A stretch of DNA of 64,000 nucleotides from Epichloe hybrida (taxonomy: Eukaryota > Ascomycota > Sordariomycetes > Hypocreales > Clavicipitaceae). The DNA is taken from the NCBI GenBank assembly GCA_019022495.1, contig JAFEKR010000007.1, positions 2,480,001-2,544,000 of the forward strand, read 5' to 3'. Position numbers and translations under genes: made by a program. Every line of letters begins with the position of its first letter. Positions within the stretch are counted from its first letter, which is position 1. Below, piece by piece: positions 22,619 through 35,049 of this stretch. The notes beneath the pieces are model-generated. The model did no database searches, was not told the origin of the DNA, and saw only the letters and a program-made list of their open reading frames with translations.

Positions 22619-24790
22619 ATGCCGACCATCTCTGTTGACAAGTACAAGCTCTTTGAAGCTCTTGGCAAAAAGTACGTTACCTTCGCCTCAAGCGTGCTTT
22701 TCTGCCCCTCCTCCTCCTCCTCCGATGTTCGCCTTCACATCCTCGACAACAAACATTTTTTTCTGAGCAGGATTCTGGTGCAAGTGGTATAAAGAGGCTC
22801 CATCAGGTTGCAAGGCTGCAAGACTACAAGTGTTGCGCCAACTCGCAACCGCATACTGACCCGGTTGCCTGCCTGCAGATTTACAAAGGAAGAGTTCGAA
22901 GATCTCTGCTTCGACTATGGCATCGAACTCGACGAAGACACGGAGGACCAGGAGCGCCCAATCGTCGACGGCAAACAGGAGCCTCCTCAGCTGAAGATCG
23001 AGATCGGAGCCAACCGTTATGATATGCTCTGTTTCGAGGGAATCGCCCTCAACTTGAACATCTTCCTCGGCAACATGAAGCCGCCAAATTTCCGCCTTGT
23101 CAAGCCCAAGGATGCAGAGGCACAAGTTATCAAGGTCTTGCCCGACACCACCAAGGTCCGACCTTATCTCTCAGGAGCAGTGTTACGCAACATCAAGTTC
23201 ACCCAGGACCGTTATGACTCCTTCATTGCCCTGCAGGACAAGCTGCATCAGAACCTGGCCCGAAACCGAACGCTTGTGTCCATGGGCACCCACGATCTTG
23301 ATACCATCAAAGGACCTTTCACATATGAGGCCCTCCCCCCCAAGGATATTAAATTCGTCCCTCTCAATCAGACCAAGGAGATGACTGCGGAGGAGCTCAT
23401 GACCTTTTATGAAAGCGATAAACACCTGGGACGGTTCTTGCACATCATTCGCGATGCTCCCGTATATCCAGTCATCTACGATGCCAACCGAGTCGTCTGC
23501 TCACTGCCGCCCATTATCAATGGAGAACACTCAAAAATCACGCTCAACACCACAAACGTCTTCATCGATATCACTGCCACCGATATGACCAAGTTGCAAA
23601 TTGTCACTGACATGCTCGTCACCATGTTCTCTCAATACGTAGAGGAGGAATTCACGGTCGAGCCCGTGCGCATCATTTCTGAGCACAATGACTTGACGCG
23701 AGAGACCCCTTCTCTGCGACCTCGTGTCACTCACGCCGAAGTCGACTACCTCAACAGCTGCACGGGTCTGAATGAGTCACCAGAGAGCCTCTGCAAGCTT
23801 CTCACCAAGATGGCCTATGTGTCCAAGCCCTCAGACAAGGACCCCAACCTGCTGGAGGTGGCTATTCCCCCGACTCGTGCCGATGTTCTGCATCAATGTG
23901 ACATCATGGAAGATCTCGCCGTCTGCTATGGTTTCAACAAGTTACCCCGTACTGCGCCTACTCGAAGCGCCACCATTGGTGCGCCCCTCAAGATCAACAA
24001 GCTCGCCGACATCGTACGACTGGAAGCCGCCATGGCAGGCTGGAGCGAAGTCATGCCACTTATTCTGTGCAGCCACGACGAGAACTTTGCTTGGTTGAAC
24101 CGGAAAGATGACGGCAAGACCGCCGTCAGATTGGCCAACCCCAAAACACAGGAGTATCAAATCGTCCGCACGTCCCTGCTCCCCGGCTTGCTCAAGACGA
24201 TCCGTGAAAACAAAGGCCACGCCGTTCCCTTCAAGATTTTCGAAACATCAGACGTTACCTTCAAGGACGAATCTGCTGAGCGTAAAGCCCGCAACGAGCG
24301 CCATTTTGCTGCCGCATGGTGTGGCAAGTCCAGTGGTTTCGAAACCGTCCACGGCCTGCTCGACCGTGTCCTGGCTATGCTTCGCACCGCTTTCCTCACC
24401 CACGACGAGGGCTTGAGCGGCAAGTCCGTCGACTACCAGGTGAAGGAGAACCCCAGCAAGGCCGATGGCTACTGGATCGAGGAACTCAACGAAGAGACTT
24501 TCTTCCCCGGCCACGCTGCCTCGGTGCACCTGCGTCTCGATGGTAAGGAGAGACGTATCGGCGAGTTCGGCATCATTCACCCTGCTGTATTGGAGAAATT
24601 TGACTTGAGGTATGTACATCCACCATTCTTGACATCACTCTTCCTCCGGAGAGGGTTTCGTGATTGACCCTCACGATTGCAAATCCTGTCCCATCAATTC
24701 CTCCTCATCAATCAATCTCTTCATGCTAACAATGTCTCCCACAGATACCCCGTCAGCACGCTCGAGATCAATCTCGAAGTCTTCTTATAA
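22619..24790 (+). CDS. FRS1: cytosolic phenylalanyl-tRNA synthetase beta subunit
   Basis: The beta chain of the cytosolic alpha2-beta2 PheRS, which charges tRNA-Phe. Exons 22619-22671, 22879-24609 and 24745-24790 give 609 residues (yeast Frs1 is 595). The start MPTISVDKYKLFEALGKK joins FTKEEFEDLCFDYGIELD across a 207-bp intron. Later blocks match the family: EIGANRYDMLCFEG, IDITATDMTKL, the B5 domain around NLLEVAIPPTRADVLHQCD, and FGIIHPAVLEKFDLRYP near the end. The 15-codon last exon (YPVSTLEINLEVFL) restores the conserved C-terminus; reading through the second intron gives an unrelated tail. Confidence 0.96.
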
Positions 24791-25615
24791 ACGATTCGAA
24801 TCTCGCCATGTAGGTGAAGAATTAAAGCAATGAGCTTCGGATCGGGATCACACGTAGAAAAAAATATATCTAGTGAAGAAAAAAGGGTGGTTCGGGGATG
24901 TGCTAACTATGTTTACGGGCCTTGCTTGGATGTGCAATCCAGAAATGAATTTGACGAGATAATAGACCAGGCGAATAAAAGAAGTTCCAACGTCTACAAG
25001 CTATATTATCAGGACGCAGAAAAGGAGCAGAGCCCCAAGCTTGACTTGAAAACTGCTCATGTCGCTTGTATTAGATATATTGATAATGCTTCGCTTCGGT
25101 GCATCTCATCCATTATCATGTCTATGAAACAGCCCATCACTATTATATATTTATCGCCCCCCCCACCTTCTCATCGTACGGCCTCAACCCGCTAGCCCTT
25201 CGCCATTTTCTCCCATGTCCTGCTGATAGCTGGTCACTAGAATTGATGTTTCGGCTTCTGCGGATGTGCTTATTGCCGGTCGTTGGTGTAGCGTTAGCGA
25301 TGAACTGGGGACGTCCATTGTCGACTGTCTCATGTAGCCAGATGCTACCAGATCGGGCGAAGCAGATAAGCCATATGAGGGACTGACATTGTCATCGCTG
25401 ACCGTCTCCGCTTCGTCAGTTGCCTGAACTATTGCCCATCCGCAACTGAGTTCATCTTTAGGCCCATAGCATTTTGGGAAACCTCCCGATAACGAATCAG
25501 CGATAAGGAGCCTATGGGAGAACGGGCGAGGCGGGGGACATTCGTGAACGACCGTGTCAGAGCTCTCCACAATATCATAAGGTCCCAACTCATCCTGTCC
25601 GCGGAAGATGTCCCT
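24791..25615. other. convergent intergenic region (FRS1 / myotubularin)
   Basis: 825 bp after FRS1 and after the myotubularin stop. A 121-codon ORF at 24830-25195 has no recognisable features and lies where 3' UTR is expected. I do not annotate a gene here. Confidence 0.45.
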
Positions 25616-28009
25616 CTATGTCATCTCGCGCAGTTCTTGCTCTTTACGCGGCGGTGGCACAGATCCCGATCCTTCTGCGCGGCCAATATTGCTCAGCATG
25701 CCTTTGCCTAGATTCAGCCCAGACAGACCATCTCGAATCGTGGTAAAGGCACTCGAGCCTTCCGCAGAGGCACTATGGCGCAGCGAGGCTTGCTTCGCGT
25801 CTGGGGTGAAAGCTTGGTGAGCAGTCTCAACCGCCGTCAACACAGACTGGCTGCTGCCCAAGCTCGGCGGGTTTGGCGTTCCTGTGGTGGATCGTGAGTC
25901 CTGGTCAAGGCGAGGGAAATCGTAAAGGTTGGAAGCTGCTGCTTGACGGCCGTTTTCGGCTGCAGCGGCGGCATTAAGACTACCATTCATCTCATCATCC
26001 GTCCGGCCAAACGCTTGATACCACCATCTTATATCCTTCAGGTTTGGAAGAAGAATTCTTTCTTTTCCCCTCACCCTGTCATCGGTGGTCGGGTCGAAGT
26101 CGGGATTGGTAAACTCTTGCCTTCGGCAGAGGAAATAGTCCCACACCGAGGACGTCCTTTCACTGACTCTGGCGTCCTTTCGCTGTTTCTCTGAGTTGTA
26201 AAGGAACGTACCATACTGGCAGGAGTACAAATGATACAACAACCGCCGCAGGAAGCGTTCATTGTACTCGAAGCGGGAAGGATTTTGCCGCACCAGTTGG
26301 TACGCACAGTCAAGGAACTGGTGAAAGACGGGGCTCACCATCTTCGGAGTAGTAGCCTCGTCATCCACGACCTTCCCAGAGGCGATCTCACTGACCGTCG
26401 CCAGGTCAGCATCTTCCTTGCTTGGGTTGAAGAACCGCCGAGCACCCGTTAGGACATTTTGCAAAGCATCATTTCGCCCATCATTTTCTCCGGGCTGAAC
26501 CTTGGCCCCGGCCAGGGCATCTCTTTGAACGATGAACCAGTCTTCGTGATTCAGATGCCCGGAGCGTAGCCTAAACATATGACCGAATGAGAGCCAATCT
26601 TTTTCGATCAGGACGATGAAGCCATCAATAGTTCTGAAGTACGGATCTAGCATGATTTGTGCCAGGGCGCTCAGCTGACTTGTACGATCCCACCCATCTG
26701 AGCAGTGTATTAAAACGTGTGAATGGTTGATGCCAATTCTTCGAGCAATTATTGCTGACCCATCCAGAACATCATGTATGTGCCTTAGCCAACCGCTCTG
26801 GTGCAAGAGTTCCCGATTGGGAGGCAGTGGAGAAATATCGGCGTCCTTGAGCGCTTCAACCACCTTATTCAGGGAGTTGCGCATGACATGAATATTTTCG
26901 ATACTAAGAAAAGATTTGGTTGCGAACTTGTACTTGTCCATGTTTTCGGATCCCATGCCTTGCACTTGGTTCACCATTGCATTAATGGTAGGACGGGCAT
27001 CGACAATCATGTTAGCCTGCTGCCGACCATATATTCGTGTTTCACCAGTCTTTTCGTCGTAGACGGCAGCCGATCGAGAGATGAGCTCATCTTCGTAGCG
27101 CTCCATGTCGGTCAATGTCGACTCGAGCATGCTTCCGTCCACTGAATCTGGCTGGCTAGCGGGAAGTGTAGATTCATCCGAGCCACCGGGCATCCAAGCA
27201 GAGAAAGATGCTGCGACGAGCCTTTCATCCTGAACATTCGTCTTTCTGGTGATGCCGGCGAGCGGTTGAGAGCTTCTGGTAATGGTGCAATTGTTGACGG
27301 GGTGGATGTAGGACAATACAGGAATTCGATTCCGAGAGCGAAATTCGCGAGCGTACTTGAGGACATTATCCGAAATCTTGGACGGCACAACCAAAACGGC
27401 TGGGTAAGTGTCGCAGAATGAATAGTCGTGGTTGATATTAGTGACCCTCCAGCCTTTGTCAGCAAGCTTTTCGCTGATGCCCTGTCTGCGAAATTCGGCC
27501 TTGGGGTTATAGAGTTCCCACCCATTCATCTCCTTTTCATGCTTCAAAGGCCTATGGCTAAACGCGTAAAGCTTCTCGACAGTGCCAAGTTTGCACGTAC
27601 GAGACTTTATGAAGTCAAACGCTTCCCGGGCCACCTCGTTGTCAGCAAAGTTGAAAGTGACAAAGGTGAAATCTCGACATCGAATACGGATAGAGGGTGC
27701 TTGATGAGAAGAAGGAGGTGTCGGTCGAAAGGCACAGTACGAGAGAATGGGAAAAGTCAACCACCGCTCTCTGATCTTCGGTGGCGTGGAAGAGTCTGAT
27801 TCGGGATCTGTGGGCGGCTGTAGAGGAGCACAAAAGACCATGTGAAAGTCGGTGAGTCGTAGACTACCGGTGGTGGTCTGGCCACCGTAAATTCCTTGGA
27901 CATTTCGAATTTCCTAGTATTCACCAAGTCCATATTACTATGTGGTTCCCTTTGACTGAAACCGACAGTGGGATCACCGTCAACGATTACTCACCTTTCT
28001 TACTTCCAT
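25616..28009 (-). CDS. YMR1: myotubularin-family phosphoinositide 3-phosphatase
   Basis: Myotubularins remove the 3-phosphate from PI3P and PI(3,5)P2 on endosomal and vacuolar membranes; Ymr1 is the yeast member. A 5-codon first exon (28009-27995, MEVRK) is spliced to 27913-25616, giving 770 residues. The N-terminal PH-GRAM-like part (TTTGSLRLTDFHMVFC) precedes the phosphatase domain. The CX5R active site reads HCSDGWDRTSQ, with the expected WLRHIHDVL and LSFGHMFRLRSGH blocks around it. About 150 C-terminal residues are Ser/Ala-rich and probably disordered. Without the tiny first exon the GRAM beta strand would be truncated, which is why I placed the start upstream of 27841. Divergent from RPS3. 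Confidence 0.93.
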
Positions 28010-28839
28010 CTCTCCTTTGATAAAAATGGGTTGCGCTTCCTTTGCGAACCCTTCGATCGCTGTGATGGTCAAAGAGGCCCCGATACAGAGAAATAAGCTG
28101 CTGTCGCGGCCAACTGTTGGAGCTCCCAGCCGCCGTGTCCGCAACTCGGCTTTATAGGTGTCGTCAGCGCAGCGGATCTGAGCTACTTCTCAGAGGATCG
28201 CATCCAGGTCGGCGGCGGGCGGTACGGAGAGGTGGAGTATTTTTAAAGACGATTTATAACATCATCAACAGACAAGCTGAAGAGCAGCTCCCAATGTATT
28301 GATAACGGTCTGGGCGAGCTGGAACGACTCGATGAAGAGGGTTGTCCTGGCGTACTATGTATCGTCGCAGATCACAAGCCGATCTTGATCGTCCAGCATG
28401 GGTAGGAAAGGTGGGGGCTTGGCGGCGAGCCAGGAAGACGTCAGGCGTTGTCCTCTGACTCTCTGAGACATGGGCAACGGGGGAAGGAACCAATCTGCCA
28501 ATCTGGAACTAGACTGATTAAATTAGTAAGCGATGGCAAGAGCCCAGAGTCTCTCCGTAGATTTTCCGCAAAAGGTAACATCTGCCCCACTGCCCTACTG
28601 CCCACCGGCACAAAAGGCAAGAGGACCAGAAAAATATTCCTGCGCGTGCAGATTTAGGGCTCAACCCACAGCCGAAAATTAGAGGGCCAAAGTATCCTGC
28701 GAAGAAGAGCATCGCGAATCCCTCTCGACCGACTTGAGCCCGCTTCCGAATTATACCCCCCCCCTCCACCCCTTCCATCGACCGCCGTTCTCCCTTTTTC
28801 GTTGTTCACTGGAAACCGACTCTCACAAATTTATTCAAG
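28010..28839. promoter_or_regulatory. divergent promoter of myotubularin gene and RPS3
   Basis: 830 bp between two divergent starts. A CCCCCCC/CTCC pyrimidine tract (28758-28775) lies about 65 bp before the RPS3 start, as is common for fungal ribosomal-protein promoters. No further genes; small ORFs are unrecognisable. Confidence 0.55.
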
Positions 28840-29999
28840 ATGGCTCACCCCGGATCCCAGATGTGAGTGTCTCCTTGCTTGCCGTCATCGTCCTCATTGT
28901 ACATCAACGGATTATGTGAGATGCCCGCCGAAATGGAAAGGCCAAACGTACCTGAAGGAGTGATTTTGCACAAAGTGTCCGGGGGACTCGGAGAATCTTG
29001 TTGCGTTCCGGAATACGGCGTAATGCTACTGCCGCTCGCTAATTGGAGATCGAACGCTCTTTACAGCAACAAGGATAAAGAGATGGGGGCTATTGCAACA
29101 TTTGAAGATTGGAAGTCTCCAGACTTTGAAGCAAATGCCAACTCTCCGTGGAGGAATGGAAATGGGCCCACGGAATTTCCCGGGATTCACAGAACTTGCC
29201 AACGAGACCCAATGTCAGGATGAACCGTCACTAACTCACGTATTCTAGTTCCAAGAGGAGAAAGTTCGTCGCCGACGGTGTCTTCTACGCCGAGCTCAAC
29301 GAGTTCTTCCAGCGCGAGCTCGCTGAAGAGGGTTACTCCGGCGTCGAGGTCCGCGTCACCCCTACCGTCACCGACATCATCATCCGCGCAACCCAGACCC
29401 AGGAAGTCCTCGGTGAGCAGGGCCGCCGCATCCGCGAGCTCACCTCCCTGATCCAGAAGCGCTTCAAGTTCCCCGAGAACTCGGTCTCTCTGTACGCCGC
29501 CAAGGTCCAGAACCGTGGCCTGTCCGCCGTCGCTCAGTGCGAGTCCCTCCGCTACAAGCTCCTCAACGGTCTGGCCGTCCGTCGTGCCTGCTATGGTGTC
29601 CTCCGCTTCATCATGGAGTCCGGCGCCAAGGGTTGCGAGGTCGTCGTCTCCGGAAAGCTCCGTGCCGCTCGTGCCAAGTCCATGAAGTTCACCGACGGCT
29701 TCATGATCCACTCTGGTCAGCCCGCCAAGGACTTCATCGACACTGCCACTCGTCACGTCCTGCTCCGCCAGGGTGTCCTGGGTATCAAGGTCAAGATCAT
29801 GCGTGGCTCTGACCCTGACGGCAAGGCCGGCCCTCAGAAGTCTCTCCCAGACGCCGTCACCATCTACGAACCCAAGGAAGAGCAGCCCGTTCTCCAGCCC
29901 ATCAGCCAGGACTACGGTGCTAAGGCCGCTGCCGCCCAGGCTAGCCAAGACGCTCGCGTCGCTGAGCAGGAGGGCGAAGTCGTCGAGGCCGAGCAATAA
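28840..29999 (+). CDS. RPS3: 40S ribosomal protein uS3 (RPS3)
   Basis: uS3 lies at the mRNA entry channel of the small subunit. Exon 1 (28840-28862) encodes only MAHPGSQI in part; a 386-bp intron, the longest in the window, separates it from exon 2 (29249-29999). The 257-residue product starts [19 protein letters not shown] after the junction. It has the type II KH domain with [10 protein letters not shown], the [15 protein letters not shown] helix and the C-terminal [12 protein letters not shown] tail. Exon 2 shows the strong C-ending codon bias of highly expressed fungal genes. That bias also keeps a 306-codon antisense frame open, which I treat as an artefact. Confidence 0.98.
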
Positions 30000-31455
30000 A
30001 CGATGAGAGCTCGCGAATACAAAACGCAAAAAAAAAAAAAAAAAAAGAATACACAACCAAGGGCTTCGCGATGGATTTTGACACAAAGAGAAGAAAAAAG
30101 AAACCAACGGAATTCAAGGGGACAGCGCGAGGAAGCATGACGTTCCTACGAATTTACACGTATGAAACTCGGACGGGCGGAGGAGAGTGAGGAAAGAAGC
30201 CAAGGCGAAAATGGCGGTCTACCCGAAGGCGTCAATCCATTGATCTTATTTGCATCTGCTCAGGGCATTGGAATGTTTTAATCTTGTTTTATGTGTAATG
30301 GTAGACCTAAAGCCATGAAAGAGAATGAGACCCGAGATTCCGATGAACCACGGAAACAAACAGAAAGCAAGCAGACTCTGCCAGCTTTGTCTCGCGTGCA
30401 TGCTTGTGAAGCGCTGAATCTAGGTACAAGTAGTGAACAGGGAACAACTACTCCTGTAACAATTCAAGACTCTAGGCACAAGATTACGAACCGTTACTCT
30501 TGACCCGCCGAGTGAAGAGCGTGACTAGTAAAGTAGTACCCACGCATGTCCTGACTGCCGCCGCAAAGCCACATGAAGCTCAGACACGCAATCATACAAT
30601 ACAGCACGACATCTCAAGCCCGGCGGCTTGTAACGTAAAAAAGCACGGCACAACAACACGCGGCGGCATGAGGTTGAGCGAACCCCCGTACGGACAGAGC
30701 AGCCGAGTAAATCGCCGGCGAAAACATCGTTCAAGGTGACTTGATACATTCATCTATCAATGCGAAAGACGCCTGACCCCTCTACGCCTACGCCAAAGCA
30801 TCCAGTACTATGCCACCAGTCGACCGACCGAACCTCCTTGTCATGAATAATGCAGTTCTTGGTACTCGTACTCGTACAAGGAAATAGAGTAATTTCCATA
30901 CAGCGTCACCGTGAGCTTTCGTTCCCTTGCCCAAATGCACCAGCATAGATAGATGTTTACCGCCCTCGCGAATCCCTCATGGGATTAAATCAGGCGGGGA
31001 CAAAAGAAAAGAAAGAAAACGCCCCCCCCCATCTCCCCCCTTCCCAAAGAAAAAAAAAAACCATAGAAGAAAACCGACAATGATGAAGACAGCTCGTTCG
31101 TCTCAGATTATCTTTCTGAACTTTTTTTTTTTTGCGAAAAATCACCCAAATGTCATGTAGATTCCATCCTGTCCCCGCCCTGGGACGGATGTCGCGCTCT
31201 TCGCGCAACGGGGTGACCAACTAAAATGAGGAAAATTGTATCGTGCACGCATAATTATGATGTCGACCGGCGAATTTGTTGACTTTAAATGGGGGCCTCG
31301 GGAAATGTTAAACGGCAAAGAGGCCATGGCAACAGACTGAAAGAGCGCAAAACGAGGTGGCCAACGGGTGTACACTCTCCGTGACATTGATTCCAGCCCC
31401 ACGCAATGTTCGGATGATTGGATACCGTCAGCGGTCTGTTCTGCGTCCCCTAACA
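30000..31455. other. convergent intergenic region (RPS3 / NIPA)
   Basis: 1.46 kb of 3'-flanking DNA for two converging genes. A runs at about 30029-30046 and 31050, a T run near 31120 and a C run near 31022 are the main features. I see no gene. Confidence 0.5.
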
Positions 31456-33147
31456 TCATCTTTCAGCTGACTTCTTCCGGGTTTGTAGTTCAATTGCATT
31501 GCCGTACTGTTCCTTTTCGCCATTGCCATTGGCATTGCCGTTCGACCGACCTTCGTCCCCACTGTCTTCAGCGAGATCCGTGAGTCCAAAGCCTGCGGCT
31601 TCTTCTTCGTCGTATGCCCGTATTAGACCTTCTCTGTCGTCGTCGTGGCCGCTGAGGCTGTGTCGCGATGGGTCACCGCTCCTTCGGGCTTGCATGCTGC
31701 GCCGAGTTTGGAATCCAGAGACCATGTCAGTTGGGGTAGCGTCGTATCCGCCTCGCCCAGCAACAAGTTTGTGGCCGCTCGGATCGCCACGAGAAAGATT
31801 CAAGAGGTAGACTCCAGTAAAAGTCACCAGAAAGCCGCAGAGAAGTGACAATGTGTTGACCGGATCCGTGGTGTTGAATCCGCTGAACAGAATAAACGAG
31901 GCGCAGAGAGTAGCCGTGGTAAACGTTACGTAGTAGAGTGGATTGACACTGTATTGTATAACCAAATCAGTTCCTGGTTTGACGACTTTCGCGAGAGATG
32001 GCGCGATACGAGGCGCTGTAAACTTACATGTTGGTGGGGAAAGAAGCCAGAGCCTTGTTGAAGTAATTCATCTGCGTGATGATGCAAACACCCGTCAAGA
32101 TCATAAAGACGTAGGTAGAAGGATGGCTGAACTGATTGTTGCCGGCGAATGTGAGCTTTAGAGCGATGCCGAAAGCCTTGACGGACATGACTGAAATGGA
32201 GCCGACGGTTGAACAAATGGAGAGGTAGATGAGGGCGTTCTTTTTGCCGTGCAATGGCGCGATTTTGTAGATCATGAACAGCGCGAACGCAACAACAGTA
32301 ACCGCGTATAAGAGGAAGCCTGGCATGGTGCTCGGTTAGTGAAACAGGCACAGAATGGTCACATCGTGCGTGACCTTGCGCGGCGGAACCAGTCTTACCG
32401 GGCCGAAGAGCATAGTCCAGAATTTGGTCGATGGTCTCAATATCCTCGTCCGGTGGGGCGTGAAGAACAATCACCACAGCGCCGATGAGGCAAATGGCAC
32501 TACCTAGCTTGCCTAGCGTTCCAAGCTCTTCCTTGAGGAAATAGGATCCTAGAACAGCGCCGATGAGGACACTGAGAGCTCCGAGAGGCGTGACCAGAAT
32601 CGCGGGGGCGAAGGCGTAAGCGGCGAAGTTGCAGATCTCTCCGATTCCGACTGTTGAAACCAAGATTAGTGGCATGACAGTGTGTTCATGTGATGATGAG
32701 AGACTCACGGGTTGCGATACCAGCCCACCATAACGGGCTCTTTAAATACACGAAACCATCGCCTTCGAAGCCATGTCTCTCCTCAGCTTGTATCAAACCC
32801 TGAGATATGACAAAAGTTAGCTTCAAAAGCAGTTCAGGCCCAAATAGTCCAGTCCAAGATGCGTAGCGGCACAAACCTTCTTCGTGATGACAAAACTTGT
32901 ACCTAAATTGAGGGTGAGTATTTCTTTTTTTTTTTTGCATGACGGGAGGTCGTTCGAGGAGGAGCAACTGACCAATGGCCAACGCTGACGACATGGCAAG
33001 CGCCAAGCCAATATATCTAGACAAAGGCAAGTTAGTGGGACGGCATCTCTCGAAGGTCTGGAAGAGAGGAATCGCGGGTGCGTTTGAGACGGATTCGACA
33101 GAACTGAGGGGCTCAAGCGTCGTGGAAACGTACTTGTCTTCAAGCAT
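31456..33147 (-). CDS. NIPA-family (DUF803) magnesium transporter
   Basis: NIPA proteins are multi-pass membrane carriers, several of which move Mg2+. Seven exons: 33147-33134, 33016-32973, 32902-32877, 32799-32709, 32650-32399, 32319-32028 and 31948-31456, giving 403 residues. The N-terminus MLEDKYIGLALAMSSALAIG leads into TSFVITKKGL, the standard family opening. About nine hydrophobic segments follow, including FAPAILVTPLGALSVLIG, the EMPS-like PLGALSVLIGAVLGSYFL block and MILTGVCIITQMNYFNKAL. The cytosolic C-terminal tail of about 110 residues is Ser/Arg/Asp-rich. Every splice junction restores frame. The early exons are very short (14, 44 and 26 nt), which matters for correct prediction. 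Substrate is inferred from the family only. Confidence 0.92.
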
Positions 33148-34291
33148 GATGATCGCAGCGACACCAAAATAACGTCTCAAAAGTCTATGGACCAACTCCG
33201 ATAGATTAAAAAAGAGAGAAGGATGATGCCACGCGACCAAGAACGAAGAAGGAGGGATGTTGTCGTCGCCAGCTGCCTCGAAACAAGATTATCGAAGTGG
33301 GCAGGCAAGCAACGACGCACGGTAACGACTCGATTCTTAAGCTTGACAACGTTGGCGCATATGAAACAATGGAAAGAATTCGTGGGGGATAAGTCGAGAG
33401 GCACACGTCGATCCAGCCGAGGAGGAATAAAGCCGAATGCGGAGTGTAGATGCGGCGTGGTACGTGGACGGGGTCGGTAATCGTTAGTCTCGTCAAGGTT
33501 GATGATAAGTCGTCAGCTTCGTCCCAGACGAAGGGGAGAAATTGGAGGAGAAACGGGGGGCGGCGGCAGAGAACACGAGGGCGATGAGGAGATGCGAAAA
33601 GGAGACAGGGCGTTGAGGGTGTTCGCGATGAAACGAAAGGTGGTCGTGGCAGTGCGAGATGGTGGAGGGTCGCAAAGCAAGGCGCGGAGCTGGGGCTGGT
33701 CGAGGACGAAACGACTGGTGGTGAAGGCTCCCACTTCGGTGGTTACATTGTAATCCGTAGAGGCACGCGAAAACCAAAAGAAGTGGGGCCTGGCACGATT
33801 ATCAGTCAGGTCTTCGCTGGGTCCACCACGCGATTACGATTGTGGCTACGGACTATTCTTGTCTCTGCCTCTTAATTCAATGTTACATTCCAACCACGAA
33901 CCTACACACGAACCTACATACACGAATCCACAGCAGAGCTATCGAAACAGACAAGCCGTTTTTCATAGGGAGCAATCGTGCCTGCATGCGGCCTCCGGAA
34001 ACTGATGATACACGTACGGATTTAAAGTCTGGCTCGATCGCGTCCCTGGTCGTGCCGTCCCCTGCAGATTGAATCGCCGCCACGTCCAACCCACCACACC
34101 CGGCAATAAATAAATAAACACATATATTCCCCAGCAGATGAACATGCAGGGGAAGCCTGTCCCGCTTTCATCAGCTGATCGTTGGTCGCCCTGCCCCATC
34201 CAGCAGCCAGCCATCTGAATGCTGCTTTGTTGCTTTGCTTCTTGTGCAAACCTGTCTACGACTCTACGTGGCATTGACCCAGACCCAGTAA
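33148..34291. other. intergenic upstream of NIPA
   Basis: NIPA promoter and leader, then non-coding DNA. A TTACATTGTAATCCGTAG motif lies at 33743-33760. CACGAACCTACA repeats occur near 33896-33920. No gene supported. Confidence 0.45.
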
Positions 34292-34903
34292 ATGAAAAGC
34301 TTGGTTGCTCAAGAAAGCTTATTACATATTGCGCCGACCTCGCCTTCGAATTTTCCACGCCGTTTCACATCCAGAGGAAGGGGGGCAATGAGAAACTATC
34401 AATCAATAAATCTTGCCCCCCTGGACCCCCTCGGATGGACATCGGATGGACAAAGATGCTTCACCCTGGCAAAGCGGACTTTCAACCTTCATTCCATTAC
34501 ATCTAAACAAGTTGACAATCTGACACGGCTATGCTATCGTGCAGCGAACCACGCTCGTGGAATGCTGCGGCGCGGTTTAATGCCGGGCAATCTGCCAGTA
34601 CAAGCGATCTCTAATAAACACACAGCCTTCCGCAAACTTGCAAAGGACCCAGACTTCCTTAAAGACCTCTACCCCTGTATCTATCCCCAAAAAGCACAAC
34701 AAGAGTATCTGAAGCCCGCTCCATCAGATCATGATGGAGACTACCGCTCGCAGTGGATAGAATCCTCGAGCACGCACAAGAAGCTCTCCTCCCCCGCGCG
34801 CTTATGTAAGACATTCCTCCCCCTCGACCACAGATACCACTTGAAAAAGTGGTTCCACGTCACGTGGCCGCCCGCAACCGCACTAGGCGCCCTTCTTTTC
34901 TAG
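34292..34903 (+). CDS. uncertain ORF, possibly decayed gene
   Basis: A 203-codon open frame with no recognised domain. Its middle (RLCYRAANHARGMLRRGLM, then FLKDLYPCIYPQKAQQEY) reads like real protein, while the ends look random. A GTAAGA donor-like site at 34806 and CACAG at 34830-34834 are too close to form a normal intron. Other + frames downstream also look partly protein-like (EKVVPRHVAARNRT near 34850). This suggests a multi-exon or frame-broken gene whose structure I cannot resolve. It may connect to the frame at 35050. Confidence 0.3.
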   Translation: MKSLVAQESLLHIAPTSPSNFPRRFTSRGRGAMRNYQSINLAPLDPLGWTSDGQRCFTLAKRTFNLHSITSKQVDNLTRLCYRAANHARGMLRRGLMPGNLPVQAISNKHTAFRKLAKDPDFLKDLYPCIYPQKAQQEYLKPAPSDHDGDYRSQWIESSSTHKKLSSPARLCKTFLPLDHRYHLKKWFHVTWPPATALGALLF

Positions 34904-35049
34904 TTATTAGCTTTCCCCTTCCTGGACAGACCACAACAGAAGAAGTATTCTCCTTCTCCGTCCCTGTGTGTGAAGAAATCTGAAGGACCCGACTCTGCGG
35001 ACGGCAACACTACTAATTCCTTTCTAATGCAATACACGTCCCCGCGAAC

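Noticed and set aside
24830..25195. 121-codon ORF downstream of FRS1
   Set aside because: It has no recognisable domain, starts 40 bp after the FRS1 stop, and is probably 3' UTR and spacer.
29187..30107. 306-codon antisense ORF across RPS3
   Set aside because: It is the mirror of a highly codon-biased ribosomal protein gene and encodes Leu/Val/Asp-rich sequence without a domain. The sense gene is unambiguous.
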